From Ilyomonas sp965199905 (GTDB lineage Bacteria > Bacteroidota > Bacteroidia > Chitinophagales > Chitinophagaceae), in NCBI GenBank assembly GCA_965199905.1, contig OZ241366.1, forward strand, positions 3,224,001 through 3,288,000: DNA of 64,000 nt, written 5' to 3'. This document shows positions 35,175 to 44,760 of this stretch, piece by piece. The position numbers and the translations under genes were made by a program. Each line of letters opens with the position of its first letter. Within the stretch, counting starts at the first letter, position 1. The notes beneath the pieces were generated by a model, which was not told where the DNA came from, searched no databases, and saw only the letters and a program-made list of their open reading frames with translations.

Positions 35175-36332
35175 ATGCTGATAGAAAATAAATCCATTGC
35201 CATTGTTGGCGGCGGACCCGGAGGGTTAATACTGGCAAGGCTTTTACAACTAAAAGGTGCCAATGTAAATGTATATGAAAGAGACCTGAATAAAGATGCC
35301 CGTGTGCAAGGCTCGCCGCTTGATATGCACGAAGAATCAGGAATGGCGGCTTTGCGCAAAGCGAACCTGGCAGATGAGTTTGGTAAGAATGTTCGTATTG
35401 GTGCTGATAAAAAAATAATCACCAATGAACAGGGAGAGATTTTTTTCAGTGACCACAAAAGCAAACCCGGAGAAGCTGCCAGTAAATATTCCCGTCCAGA
35501 AATAGATCGTGGTGTTTTACGAAAAGTATTACTCGAATCTTTGCAACCCGGAACAGTTGTGTGGGACAGTCATTTTCTTTCAATGGAAGCGCAGAATAAA
35601 GGCTGGCTATTGCATTTCAAAAATGGATCATCAGCATACGCAGATCTGGTGATTGCGGCTGATGGCGCCAATTCTAAAATCCGTCCTTACATCACAAGTA
35701 GTAAAGCGTTTTATTCAGGTATTACTATGGTTGAAATCAATATTCATAATGCCGCCATAGCAACGCCACATATTTATGCATTGCTCAACGGCGGAAAGAT
35801 TATGGCTTTCGGAAATGAAAAATGCATTTTGGGAGGGCAGAAAGGCAATGGCGATTTAGGATTTTATCTAAGCCTTAAAATTGATGAAAACTGGTCTGTA
35901 AGTAATGATCTGGATTATTTTGATAAGGCTCAGTTTCTACAATGGTTTAAAACAGAATATTCTGAATGGAGCTCAGCCTGGTACGAGCTGATTGAAAACG
36001 CAAGCACACCTTTTATCCCGCGCCCTATTTACTGTGCGCCATTAGATCAAAACTGGGAAGCTTTGCCCAATGCAACCATGCTTGGTGACGCTTCGCATGT
36101 GATGCCGCCTTTTGCTGGAGAAGGCGCCAACACTGCGATGCTGGATGCTTTGGAACTGAGCGAGTGTGTAACAAATGATGCTTATAATACCTTGCCCGAA
36201 GCCATTTCTGCTTATGAAATAAACATGCGTAAACGAGCATCAGCGGCAGCAAAAGAATCGCTCCAAAATGGTGAGCAAATGCATTCGGAAGGTGCTTTGA
36301 ATAAGATATTGCATGTATTTAGCGGACAGTAA
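35175..36332 (+). CDS. TetX-like FAD-dependent monooxygenase
   Basis: A 385-residue class A flavin hydroxylase closely patterned on TetX. The FAD motif is AIVGGGPGGLILARLLQLKG, followed by VYERD and SPLDMHEESGMAALRKA. The second cofactor motif is DLVIAADGANSKIR and the GD motif MLGDASHVMPPFAGEGAN. Compared by eye from memory, two tetracycline-contacting positions of TetX (Gln192 and His234) appear to be Ala and Gly here, so tetracycline inactivation should not be assumed. Expression probably depends on the AraC regulator just upstream. Native substrate unknown. Confidence 0.85.
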   Translation: MLIENKSIAIVGGGPGGLILARLLQLKGANVNVYERDLNKDARVQGSPLDMHEESGMAALRKANLADEFGKNVRIGADKKIITNEQGEIFFSDHKSKPGEAASKYSRPEIDRGVLRKVLLESLQPGTVVWDSHFLSMEAQNKGWLLHFKNGSSAYADLVIAADGANSKIRPYITSSKAFYSGITMVEINIHNAAIATPHIYALLNGGKIMAFGNEKCILGGQKGNGDLGFYLSLKIDENWSVSNDLDYFDKAQFLQWFKTEYSEWSSAWYELIENASTPFIPRPIYCAPLDQNWEALPNATMLGDASHVMPPFAGEGANTAMLDALELSECVTNDAYNTLPEAISAYEINMRKRASAAAKESLQNGEQMHSEGALNKILHVFSGQ

Positions 36333-36403
36333 AAAAAGTTTGGTGAAAGTTTGTTGGTGTACAGATATAGCAACTTGATTTTCTTTTGCCAGGCATGAAG
36401 AAA

Positions 36404-37159
36404 CTACACCCGCTTTATCACCCTCAGCTTATGTGTACGCTGCCCTGTATCGCGGTTTACGATGCCGAACGAATCGATATCATCAACACGTACTTTGCCG
36501 GAGGCGTGAATGATTTCGCTGCTGCTGAAGAGAATGCCAACATGAATAATGCGTCCTTCTTCATTATCGAAAAAAGCGAGATCGCCACACTGGGCCTCCT
36601 GTAAAAAATGAACCACTTCGCCTTCTAATGCCTGCTGGTGGGCATCGCGCTGCAAGAGCTTTCCAAACAGTTTGCAAACCTGCTGTACAAAGCCGCTGCA
36701 ATCAATACCAAACGAACTTTTACCACCCCAGAGATAAGGTACATTTTCATATAACAAAGCCGCCATTTTTACCACATCATCTTTATAAAAAGAAGGCTCA
36801 AAAAGCAGGGCTTCTTCTCCGGAATATTGAACAGAATAATTGGCAAAACTGGCTTCCTCAAACACGGGTGTACCAACGGATATATACATTTCCGTTCCGT
36901 TAATTACCACCGTATTGTTGCGCCGGAATGTATAAGACAGAGGTTTTCGCAGTGCAATATTTCTATCTACTCTTGCTACCTGGCTTGTTTGTGCCCAGCC
37001 AATATAATCATCGTAAAGACACCTGATTTTTGTGAAGTCTTTTGTTATATCCAATACTTCGGCGGCTTCGCCAAATAAAAGCTGGCTAACCATTTCGCCG
37101 CGATGAGAAGGATCGCTGCGCAGGGGGCAAACGGCAACGGAGCACAGAGCAAACATCAT
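36404..37159 (-). CDS. NlpC/P60-family cell wall peptidase with SH3-like domain
   Basis: A 251-residue C40 peptidase cleaving gamma-D-Glu to diamino acid bonds in murein peptides. The N-terminal bacterial SH3-type domain (SVAVCPLRSDPSHRGEMVSQLLFGE) is followed by the catalytic domain. There, YLWGGKSSFGIDCSGFVQQ holds the Cys, RIIHVGILF the His, and EIIHASGKV the third polar residue. There is no signal peptide, so it may act on recycled peptides in the cytoplasm, as its Bacteroidota relatives are thought to do. The start is ATG 37159 or the adjacent ATG 37156. Confidence 0.9.
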   Translation of the reverse strand: MMFALCSVAVCPLRSDPSHRGEMVSQLLFGEAAEVLDITKDFTKIRCLYDDYIGWAQTSQVARVDRNIALRKPLSYTFRRNNTVVINGTEMYISVGTPVFEEASFANYSVQYSGEEALLFEPSFYKDDVVKMAALLYENVPYLWGGKSSFGIDCSGFVQQVCKLFGKLLQRDAHQQALEGEVVHFLQEAQCGDLAFFDNEEGRIIHVGILFSSSEIIHASGKVRVDDIDSFGIVNRDTGQRTHKLRVIKRV

Positions 37160-37329
37160 AATGAGAAAATGAAAATCGTAAACACTTATCCGCCGACAGG
37201 CAGGCTCAAAAGTATAACGGTGTTAGCAACGACATCGCAATTTTAATTTTTACTTCCAAAATTTTATGTCCCTTCGGTGTGGAATTTTTGGCAAGCATGC
37301 ATCTTACAGAATAAAAGAGCTTTCATTGC

Positions 37330-37899
37330 GTGGGCGAACAAAGTAATATACATACGAGCGATCAACAGTTGCTGGAGCAATGGTACGAAACAAGGGATAA
37401 TCGCTTGTTGGGCACATTGCTGCAACGCTACACGTTGTTGCTGCTGGGTGTGTGTATGAAGTATTTGAAGAATGAAGAGGAAGCAAAAGATGCCGTACAG
37501 CATGTGTTTTTAAAAGCCATTTCGGAGCTTCCAAAATACAAGGTTGAATACCTGAAAAGCTGGCTTTATATGATAGCGCGTAACCATTGTTTAATGAAGC
37601 TGCGCGATAACCACATCATTACCAAAGAAGTGGGCGACTGGCTGACAGAAGAAGCTGGCAGCGACGACTGGAACGGGCTTGATAAAGAAGCTTTGCTGCT
37701 GTACATGGAGGAAGCGATACAGCAACTGAACACGGAACAAAAAACCTGCGTAACTTTATTTTATCTTCATCACAAATCGTACAGCGAAATCAGCGCAATA
37801 ACGGGGCAAAGCCTGATGCAGGTGAAGAGCTGTATACAGAACGGCAAGCGCAACCTGAAGCTTTTAATCAGCAAAAAACAGAAAGAGCAAAATGGCTGA
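37330..37899 (+). CDS. ECF-type RNA polymerase sigma factor
   Basis: A 189-residue extracytoplasmic-function sigma factor. Region 2 includes VCMKYLKNEEEAKDAVQHVFLKA. Region 4 includes LNTEQKTCVTLFYLHHKSYSEISAITGQ. The start is GTG at 37330; no ATG occurs before region 2. The stop overlaps the next gene by 8 bp, and that gene encodes a one-helix membrane protein that is probably its anti-sigma factor. The C-terminus is Lys/Gln-rich. Confidence 0.9.
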   Translation: MGEQSNIHTSDQQLLEQWYETRDNRLLGTLLQRYTLLLLGVCMKYLKNEEEAKDAVQHVFLKAISELPKYKVEYLKSWLYMIARNHCLMKLRDNHIITKEVGDWLTEEAGSDDWNGLDKEALLLYMEEAIQQLNTEQKTCVTLFYLHHKSYSEISAITGQSLMQVKSCIQNGKRNLKLLISKKQKEQNG

Positions 37900-38245
37900 T
37901 AGCAACAACATATTATCTGACAACGACATGACCGACGAGCAGCTTTTAAGCTACCTCGAAGGCAAGCTGCAGGGCGACGAACTGGCGCAGATGGAAAAGC
38001 AGTTGCAGGATGATGCGTTTGTAGCTGATGCCATTGAAGGACTGCAACAGTTTTCTTCCAGTAAAAAGCTCGATCAGTATGTAAGAACGTTGAACCTGAG
38101 CCTGCATCAACAATTGGCTAACCGCAAAAAGAAGCGCTGGCAGCGCAGGTTGGAAAGTCCTTCGTGGCTAACAACTGCGGTGATAATTGTTTTACTGCTT
38201 TGCCTTTTGGGTTATGTGGTAGTGAAGTTTGTGGAAGCACATTAA
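37892..38245 (+). CDS. Probable membrane anti-sigma factor
   Basis: A 117-residue protein with an acidic N-terminal cytoplasmic part (DMTDEQLLSYLEGKLQGDELAQME), typical of the anti-sigma N-terminal helix bundle, and one transmembrane helix near the C-terminus (LTTAVIIVLLLCLLGYVVVKF). There is almost no periplasmic domain, so any signal must come through a partner. Overlap with the sigma gene supports the pairing. No zinc-binding HxxxCxxC motif is visible. Confidence 0.72.
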   Translation: MADSNNILSDNDMTDEQLLSYLEGKLQGDELAQMEKQLQDDAFVADAIEGLQQFSSSKKLDQYVRTLNLSLHQQLANRKKKRWQRRLESPSWLTTAVIIVLLLCLLGYVVVKFVEAH

Positions 38246-38468
38246 GTAGAAATTTTATGCGATTTCCCTGTTGAGATTGACTTACTTTTTAAAAAAATTT
38301 ACTAACGCTGCCTGCTCCGTTCTCTTTGTGCAAATTATTATTCGTTGTAAAAAACAACGGAATTTTTTATTTGATAAAAGCAATCAGCAACCGATTATTG
38401 GCTGCTAATTTTATAGATTATAGCAGCCTTCAATTCTCTTACTTTGCAGTATGATTTGTGGTAAGACA

Positions 38469-39719
38469 ATGCTGCGGAAAACATCTTTTATTTTTATTCT
38501 TATCTGCCCGCTATTCTCTTTATTTTCCTTTGGGCAAAATGGTTTGCCCGTTATAAAACAAGGCACATGGCAAGGCGTTCTTCACCGCCCGGACAGCGCT
38601 GATATTGTATTCAATTTTACCACAGTAAAAGAAAACAAAAAACCGGTTTGGTATATACAAAATGCAGGTGAGCGTTTACTGGTTGACAGCATTTATCAGC
38701 AAGATGATTCGCTTTTTGTACAGATGCCATTCTTTGCTTCGCGCTTTGCGTTGGCTTTACAAAAAGATGGCAGCCTTGCAGGCACATACATTAAAAATTA
38801 TGGCGCAAGACAGATGGAAATACCCTTTACCGCTATGTATGGAAAAGGCGTGCGTTATGCTGTGGCAACAACGCCGCGTTATCATATCAGCGGCACCTGG
38901 CAGGCGCAGTTTGAAGGCAGCGATTCACTTTCGTCGTATGCACTTGGCGAGTTTATACAAAACGCGAAAGGCATTGTAACAGGCACGTTTCGCACGGCGA
39001 CAGGCGACTACCGCTACCTGGAAGGAAGTGTGAGCGGAGACAGTTTACGCTTGTCGGGTTTTGATGGCGGTCATGCTATTTTATTTGCGGCACACATTGC
39101 AGATAATACGACAATTACCGATGGTGTTTTATATTCAGGATTAACAAGCAAAATAAACTGGACAGCGAAGAAAAATAATCGTGCAAAACTGCCGGACAGC
39201 TACGGAATTACGAAGATGCGCCCGGGCGAAACAAGCTTTTCGTTTCGGTTTCCTTCAACAGACAGCGTGATGATTTCAAATACTGATGCGGCTTATAAGG
39301 GTAAAGTTGTTATCGTGCAGATACTTGGCTCATGGTGCCCAAACTGTATGGATGAAACTTCGTTTTTAAGTCCTTATTATAACGCTAATAAAGATAAAGG
39401 GCTTGAAATAATCGGGCTGGCTTATGAGCGCACGGAAGACTTTACAGAATCGAAAGAAGCGCTGCAACCTTTTCGCAAACGCTTTGCCGTACAGTATCCA
39501 TTTTTAGTAACAGGCGTGTCGGTTTCTGACTCGCTGAAAACAGAAAAAACGCTGCCGCAACTTGATGAGATCAAAGTATTTCCTACCACTATTTTTATTA
39601 ATAAAAAAGGACAGGTAGATAAGATACATACTGGCTATGACGGACCAGCAACAGGCGTGCATTACGAAGAATTTAAAAAGGAATTTGAAGAAGAAGTTGA
39701 TAAGCTGCTGAAAGAATAA
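38469..39719 (+). CDS. Exported TlpA-like thioredoxin-fold protein
   Basis: About 416 residues: signal peptide (FIFILICPLFSLFSFGQ), a beta-rich N-terminal domain of about 240 residues with two similar halves (GTWQGVLHRPDSADIVFNF and GTWQAQFEGSDS), and a C-terminal TlpA/ResA-type thioredoxin domain. The active site is VQILGSWCPNCMDET, and TTIFINKKGQVDKIHTGY closes the fold. It is likely a periplasmic thiol-disulfide oxidoreductase. ATG 38469 (MLRKTS) gives the better signal peptide; ATG 38451 also lies in frame behind a TTACTTTG promoter-like box. Confidence 0.85.
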   Translation: MLRKTSFIFILICPLFSLFSFGQNGLPVIKQGTWQGVLHRPDSADIVFNFTTVKENKKPVWYIQNAGERLLVDSIYQQDDSLFVQMPFFASRFALALQKDGSLAGTYIKNYGARQMEIPFTAMYGKGVRYAVATTPRYHISGTWQAQFEGSDSLSSYALGEFIQNAKGIVTGTFRTATGDYRYLEGSVSGDSLRLSGFDGGHAILFAAHIADNTTITDGVLYSGLTSKINWTAKKNNRAKLPDSYGITKMRPGETSFSFRFPSTDSVMISNTDAAYKGKVVIVQILGSWCPNCMDETSFLSPYYNANKDKGLEIIGLAYERTEDFTESKEALQPFRKRFAVQYPFLVTGVSVSDSLKTEKTLPQLDEIKVFPTTIFINKKGQVDKIHTGYDGPATGVHYEEFKKEFEEEVDKLLKE

Positions 39720-39792
39720 ACTTCTGTAAATATGGAAAGCGTGTAAGTAAATTATTGGAGAATACTATTGAAAAATTGAAATGGCTTTTTTT

Positions 39793-39886
39793 ATTCGCTT
39801 TTATAAAAGTTCAATCATTGCCCTGAACCCATCTGTGAGTGACACAACTGTCGATCACAAAAGAGACTGACGATGGCTACCAAAAT
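39793..39886 (+). repeat. Dispersed repeat family, copy C
   Basis: Reads ATTCGCTTTTATAAAAGTTC ... ATTGCCCTGAACCC ... CAACTGTCGATCACAAAAGA ... GACGATGGCTACCAAAAT. It lacks the CCGCCGCGGCGG core; GTGAGTGACA stands in that place. Similarity to copy D also reaches 20 bp further upstream (AAATGGCT). Confidence 0.7.
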
Positions 39887-39978
39887 TGTATTTGTATTTC
39901 TTCAAATCGATCTACTGATCATTATAAATATCTTCGGTAAAAGATAGTTGCTATATTTAATTTGCTTAATGATTCCTT

Positions 39979-41079
39979 ATGAATAAAATGAAATCGTCTT
40001 CTTTCAAAATCATCCTGACTTATGTATTAATAACAGGATGCTTTGTGAATGCGACTGCACAGCAAAAACTGAATGTGATTGTTGCAGGCTTGAACCACGA
40101 CCATGTGCACAATATATTGCATGCTTACACCGATGGAAAGGTTTCTATCATTGGCATTGCAGAACCTGATAAAAGTTTATGGAAGAAATTCGGTGATCAA
40201 TATCATTTGCCTGATTCACTGTTTTCTGAAAGTCTTACTGACTTATTAAAACACAAAAAGCCCGACGCGGTATTGGGTTATAATGAAGTGGGAAAACACG
40301 TTGACATTGTGCAAATCTGTGCGCCAATGCACATTCCTGTAATGGTGGAAAAACCACTGGCAGCTACATTGCCGCAGGCAAAAGAAATGGAGCGGCTGGC
40401 AAAGCAATACAATACGCTTTTGCTCACGAATTACGAAACCACGTGGTATCCTTCGTTTCACGATGTGTATGATACGGTGAATAGCCATAGCATGGGCAGT
40501 ATTAAGAAAATGGTTTGCCATGATGGTCACCAGGGTCCTAAAGAAATTAACTGCAGCAACCAGTTTCTGAAATGGCTGACAGACCCGGTTTTAAATGGTG
40601 CCGGCGCGCTTAATGATTTCGGTTGTTATGGTGCCGATTTAATGACCTGGCTGATGCATGGCAAGCGCCCGATATCTGTAACGGCTGTTACCAAACATTA
40701 CAAGCCTGATGTGTATCCTAAGGTTGATGATGATGCAACGGTTTTGGTAGAATACGATAGCGCCACGGGTTTGATTGAAGGTTCGTGGAACTGGCCGTTC
40801 TCCATTAAAGATATGGAAGTATGGTGCGAAACCGGCTACCTGCATGCATTTGATAACACCAATATTTACAGCCGCAAACGCGAGAAGATAGTAGCTTCCA
40901 AACAAGCAGATGCGTTGGCAGCTCCACAGAATGATCCGTTGATTTATTTAGCCGCTGTATTGAATCATCAACTTACCGGCGATAATGATTTATCGTCTCT
41001 TCGTTACAACATGATTGTGATGGAAATATTAGATGCGGCAAAACGATCGGCGGCATCGGGAAAGAAGATTGTATTGTAA
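39979..41079 (+). CDS. Exported Gfo/Idh/MocA-family oxidoreductase
   Basis: A 366-residue NAD(P)-dependent sugar-type oxidoreductase with a signal peptide (IILTYVLITGCFVNATAQ). The Rossmann start is VIVAGLNHDHVHNI (GxxxxH variant), the catalytic EKP motif is PVMVEKPLAATLPQAKEM, and GALNDFGCYGADLMTWLMHG is the substrate-site block. Exported members are frequent in Bacteroidota polysaccharide metabolism. Its partner genes are not evident. An alternative ATG lies at 39988. Confidence 0.88.
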   Translation: MNKMKSSSFKIILTYVLITGCFVNATAQQKLNVIVAGLNHDHVHNILHAYTDGKVSIIGIAEPDKSLWKKFGDQYHLPDSLFSESLTDLLKHKKPDAVLGYNEVGKHVDIVQICAPMHIPVMVEKPLAATLPQAKEMERLAKQYNTLLLTNYETTWYPSFHDVYDTVNSHSMGSIKKMVCHDGHQGPKEINCSNQFLKWLTDPVLNGAGALNDFGCYGADLMTWLMHGKRPISVTAVTKHYKPDVYPKVDDDATVLVEYDSATGLIEGSWNWPFSIKDMEVWCETGYLHAFDNTNIYSRKREKIVASKQADALAAPQNDPLIYLAAVLNHQLTGDNDLSSLRYNMIVMEILDAAKRSAASGKKIVL

Positions 41080-41122
41080 CAATTTATAAAATTTGATTGC
41101 TTACATTTGACAAAAGAGATAT

Positions 41123-41314
41123 ATGGCAATCCGCAAACAGCAAATTATCGATACCATAAGCGCAATGCCCGAAGATGAGTTTGAGAATATTGATGTTTTA
41201 CTTGAACGCATTATGGTGTTAGAAAAAATTGAAAAAGCAGAACAGAACATCATTGATAATAAAGTTTATACAACCGAAGAAGCCAGACAAAAGCTTGCGC
41301 AATGGTTTCAATAA
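41123..41314 (+). CDS. Antitoxin-like small protein of a ParE/RelE-type module
   Basis: A 63-residue acidic, helical protein. It has an N-terminal segment (IRKQQIIDTISAMPEDEFE) and a C-terminal tail, IIDNKVYTTEEARQKLAQW, typical of antitoxins that hold a ParE/RelE toxin. The toxin frame starts inside it (13-bp overlap), the usual antitoxin-toxin arrangement. The antitoxin frame is intact, whereas the toxin is broken. Confidence 0.78.
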   Translation: MAIRKQQIIDTISAMPEDEFENIDVLLERIMVLEKIEKAEQNIIDNKVYTTEEARQKLAQWFQ

Positions 41315-41612
41315 TATGGACAGACGAAGCTTTATCAGATATTGATAATATTGCTGCTTATTCAGTAAAGATTCTTTATTTTATGCCAGGCAGTTTGTTC
41401 AAAAATTATTTGCTGCAACAGTGAAAATTGAACGTTACCCTTAAATCGGTAAGCCTCTTCAGGAATTGCCCGATTCTGTTTATAAGGAAATCCTTTTTAA
41501 AAAGTATAGAATCATTTATCGTTTTGATGATGTGCATGTTTACATTATCAGCGTTCATCACTCTGCATGGCTTCTTAAAAACAATATTACCTTCAAAGAT
41601 GATTTTTCTTAG
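41302..41612 (+). pseudogene. ParE/RelE-family toxin, inactivated by frameshift and stop
   Basis: From ATG 41302 the frame reads VSIIWTDEALSDIDNIAAYS, typical of the start of a ParE/RelE toxin, then goes out of frame after about codon 23. The continuation in another frame gives DSLFYARQFVQKLFAATVK and IERYP, then an in-frame TAA where IERYPxIGKP is expected. It continues as IGKPLQELPDSVYKEILFKK, YRIIYRFDDVHVYIISVHHS and AWLLKNN, ending at TAG 41610-41612. So the gene carries one frameshift and one nonsense codon. Confidence 0.8.
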
Positions 41613-41736
41613 ACGCTAACAGTTCGTTTTAAAAGTGATTCTAAAATCAAACTTAAATCCTGTTATCAACACATTAATTCGCTTTGTTTTGCTGTTATCT
41701 GTTATAATTAATGTTTTTACTATTTGCAAACAAAAT

Positions 41737-42828
41737 ATGACTGGTAAACGATTTTTTTTCTTTCTTCTTTTTATTCCGTTTCCATCTTTCTCTCAACAAT
41801 TAAAACCTGGTTTTGATAAAGCCGAATACGCTGAAATGTTGCGCATTTCAGCGCGGCAAACCGATAGTAGTTATTGGGCAAATCATGCAATTGCTGGGCC
41901 TTCCGATTTTGATTTGCAGTATCGCTCGCCGGTTACCGGTCTGGAGAATCGCTGGGATTTTTGGGTGAATAAAGAACAAGATATTGCTACCATCAGCATT
42001 CGCGGCACAACTGCAAATAGCGTTAGCTGGCTTGAAAATTTTTATTCTGCAATGGTGCCTGCAAAAGGTGAACTACAGTTAAATGACAGCACTACTTTTT
42101 CCTACCAGTTAGCTGATAACGATAAAGCCGCTGTGCATCTTGGCTGGCTTGTTGGGCTTGCTGGCATGGCAAACGGCATGGTTGCTCAAATAGACTCTTG
42201 CTACAAAAAAGGCATTCACGATTTTTATATCATGGGGCATAGCCAGGGCGGCGCTATTGCTTACCTGCTCACGGCTTATCTTCATTACAAACAAATGGCT
42301 GATTCGCTGCCGCGTGACATTACCTTTAAAACCTATTGCAGCGCCGCGCCTAAGCCTGGCAACTTATTTTTTGCTTACGATTATGAACGCTATACAACAA
42401 ACGGCTGGGCATACAATGTAGTAAACACGGCCGATTGGGTGCCACAAACGCCGGTAACAATTCAAACACTCGATGACTTTAATAAAACTAATCCGTTCAG
42501 TGACATAAGAGCGGTGCTTCGCAAACAAAAATTTCCAAAAAATGTAGTTTTGCGTCATGCTTATAACAGGCTGAATAAAACGACGCGCAAAGCCAGGAAA
42601 ACATACCAGCGATATCTGGGTGACATTACTAATAAATTTGTTCGCAAAACTTTGCCGCAACTGAAAGAGCCGGATTATTATAACTCCCTGCAGTTTGAGC
42701 GCGCGGGCAATTATATCATCCTGAATGCCGATGCAGATTACTACAAAAAGTTTCCTGACGATAAGAAGAAAATATTCATTCATCATGGCATTGGTGCTTA
42801 TTTATACTTGTTGAAAAAGATGCCTTAA
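41737..42828 (+). CDS. Exported class 3 lipase-like hydrolase
   Basis: A 363-residue alpha/beta hydrolase of the lipase class 3 family. The signal peptide is FFFFLLFIPFPSFSQ from ATG 41737; the frame extends upstream without a convincing start. The oxyanion region is TISIRGTTANSVSWLENF, the nucleophile elbow YIMGHSQGGAIAYLLTAY, and NTADWVPQTP may hold the acid. The late HHGIGAYLYLL may carry the catalytic His. The substrate is unknown. No secretion sorting domain is present. Confidence 0.85.
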   Translation: MTGKRFFFFLLFIPFPSFSQQLKPGFDKAEYAEMLRISARQTDSSYWANHAIAGPSDFDLQYRSPVTGLENRWDFWVNKEQDIATISIRGTTANSVSWLENFYSAMVPAKGELQLNDSTTFSYQLADNDKAAVHLGWLVGLAGMANGMVAQIDSCYKKGIHDFYIMGHSQGGAIAYLLTAYLHYKQMADSLPRDITFKTYCSAAPKPGNLFFAYDYERYTTNGWAYNVVNTADWVPQTPVTIQTLDDFNKTNPFSDIRAVLRKQKFPKNVVLRHAYNRLNKTTRKARKTYQRYLGDITNKFVRKTLPQLKEPDYYNSLQFERAGNYIILNADADYYKKFPDDKKKIFIHHGIGAYLYLLKKMP

Positions 42829-42909
42829 CTTTTATTGTGCCTTCGTTGGTTCTGTTTTTGAGAGCTGTTATGCGCTTCGGAAATAAGAATCACTTGCCGG
42901 ATAAATTTC

Positions 42910-44751
42910 ATGATAGTTATGGAACAGGTTCATCCCAATTATAGTACAACCAACAGCCGCGAAGAAGGCACAGAAGACGAGATATTTAACAGCCCTTTGC
43001 CGCGTGCCGTTGTGCGTCCTAATGCTTACATATTATTGGATGGTGAGTGGAAATTTGAGCTGGATAAAGAAGATGCCGGCTTGCAGGAAGGCTGGTTTCT
43101 CTGGCATCAATATCATGATACCGCGCATTGGCCTGGCAGTATTGAAGAGCAGATTAATAAAGGCAAGGAAGAACTGAATCATCCTGCATGGCAGGATAAA
43201 ATTGTGGTTTGGTATGAACGGGATTTTCCAATGCCTGATCGTTCTCAGTTATCACCGCAAACCATGATGCAGCTTACGTTTGGCGCTTGTGGGTATGAAA
43301 CGCGCGTTTGGCTCAATGGTCAGCCATTATCAACTATTGAAGGAGAAAATGCACATGTAGGCGAATACACTTCTTTCTCGTATGAAATTAACGAAGAAAG
43401 CCTGCAACTGGTGAACCGCCTTACGGTTCGCATTGCTGATACGATGGATGCCGATATTCCGCGTGGCAAACAGGAATCGTATGTGTACAAACGTGGCGGC
43501 ATCTGGTACCAAACTTATAGCGGTGCAGTGCGCAGTGTATGGCTGGAAGCGGTGGAGCGCAACCGGCTTCGCTCGCGTGTGGGCGTGGTAAGCATTGTAG
43601 AAGATAATCTGGTACGGTTCAACGTCACCACCCGCATTCATGATGCCGGTGATTACACCGTTCGCCTGCAGGTATTTAACCGAAAACAGGAAACGAACGA
43701 ACCTATTGCTTCTTCCGATTATCCATTGCACTTAGAAACAGGGGAAAAACAGCAGCGTCTTGTACTGGAAATACCGGATGCAAAATATTGGTCGCACCAA
43801 TCACCACACCTGTATCGCCTGAAGGCAACTCTGATAGATAACAGAGGATATGAAGCAGAAATAGAAACCCGTTTCGGACTGCGCAAAATAGAAGCGCGCG
43901 GCTGTTGTATTTACCTGAATAACGAAGCGATTTATCTGGATGGTATTTTATATCAGCCCAATACATCTACCTACGAAGAGATTAAGATGCACATGTATGC
44001 AATGAAGGAACTGGGTTGCAACCTTGTGCGCATACATATTGCCGGTGTTGACCCGCGCGTATATAATCTTGCTGATAAAATGGGCATGCTGCTATGGGTA
44101 GAAGTACCCAGCCCGCACCGTTCCAATGTAGTAAGCCGGGCTGCGCACAGAGCTGAACTAATACGCTCACTGGCTTTAATAGAAAATCATCCTTCGGTTG
44201 TTATCTGGAGTTTGTATAATGAAGACTGGGGCATTCAGGATGTAGGTACAAGTGCCGATACGCGCAATTATATCATTGATACTTATCGATACATGCAGTT
44301 AGCGCATCCGCAGTTTCTGGTGGTCGATAATGATGGCTGGCAGCATGTATCTTTTGAAGGACGATTGCAATCTGATTTATTGACCGCGCATCTTTACACG
44401 CCTGACATAGACAGGTGGCGCGAAGTATTGGATAAGTTGGTGGATGGACAATTGAATGGCGTGGCAGCTTTTCCGCTTGTAGTTGGCGATCCCTATTTCT
44501 ATCGCCGCCAAATGCCGCTTTTAGTGAGCGAATGGGGCGGTTTTGGCTTTGTAAATTATGGCGGACCAAAAGATGCGGATGAGCGCGCGCAGCAAATAAC
44601 ATTGTTCAAAGAAGAGCTTCGCAAACGCCCGATAGCCGGTGATGTTTATACACAGGCAACAAACATTGAAGAAGAAAGAAACGGTATTATAGATGCGGGA
44701 ACGGGCGAGCTGAAAGTGCCGGCCGGAATATTAGCGTCGAAGCCGCGATAA
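42910..44751 (+). CDS. Glycoside hydrolase family 2 enzyme
   Basis: A 613-residue cytoplasmic GH2 beta-glycosidase with three domains: the sugar-binding jelly roll (LLDGEWKFELD, TFGACGYETRVWLNGQ), an Ig-like domain (about residues 215-315), and a TIM barrel. The acid/base Glu is in VVIWSLYNEDWG and the nucleophile Glu in PLLVSEWGGFGF. Specificity (galactosidase, glucuronidase or mannosidase) cannot be decided by eye. No transporter or SusCD pair is linked to it. A strong terminator follows. A second ATG lies at 42919. Confidence 0.9.
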   Translation: MIVMEQVHPNYSTTNSREEGTEDEIFNSPLPRAVVRPNAYILLDGEWKFELDKEDAGLQEGWFLWHQYHDTAHWPGSIEEQINKGKEELNHPAWQDKIVVWYERDFPMPDRSQLSPQTMMQLTFGACGYETRVWLNGQPLSTIEGENAHVGEYTSFSYEINEESLQLVNRLTVRIADTMDADIPRGKQESYVYKRGGIWYQTYSGAVRSVWLEAVERNRLRSRVGVVSIVEDNLVRFNVTTRIHDAGDYTVRLQVFNRKQETNEPIASSDYPLHLETGEKQQRLVLEIPDAKYWSHQSPHLYRLKATLIDNRGYEAEIETRFGLRKIEARGCCIYLNNEAIYLDGILYQPNTSTYEEIKMHMYAMKELGCNLVRIHIAGVDPRVYNLADKMGMLLWVEVPSPHRSNVVSRAAHRAELIRSLALIENHPSVVIWSLYNEDWGIQDVGTSADTRNYIIDTYRYMQLAHPQFLVVDNDGWQHVSFEGRLQSDLLTAHLYTPDIDRWREVLDKLVDGQLNGVAAFPLVVGDPYFYRRQMPLLVSEWGGFGFVNYGGPKDADERAQQITLFKEELRKRPIAGDVYTQATNIEEERNGIIDAGTGELKVPAGILASKPR

Positions 44752-44760
44752 AAGGTATAA

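Noticed and set aside
35175..36332. Calling the flavoprotein a tetracycline resistance gene
   Set aside because: Overall resemblance to TetX is strong, but two drug-contact positions appear altered and there is no mobile context.
41428..41619. Forward frame covering the toxin region as a separate gene
   Set aside because: It is out of frame with the recognisable ParE/RelE toxin and has no features of its own.
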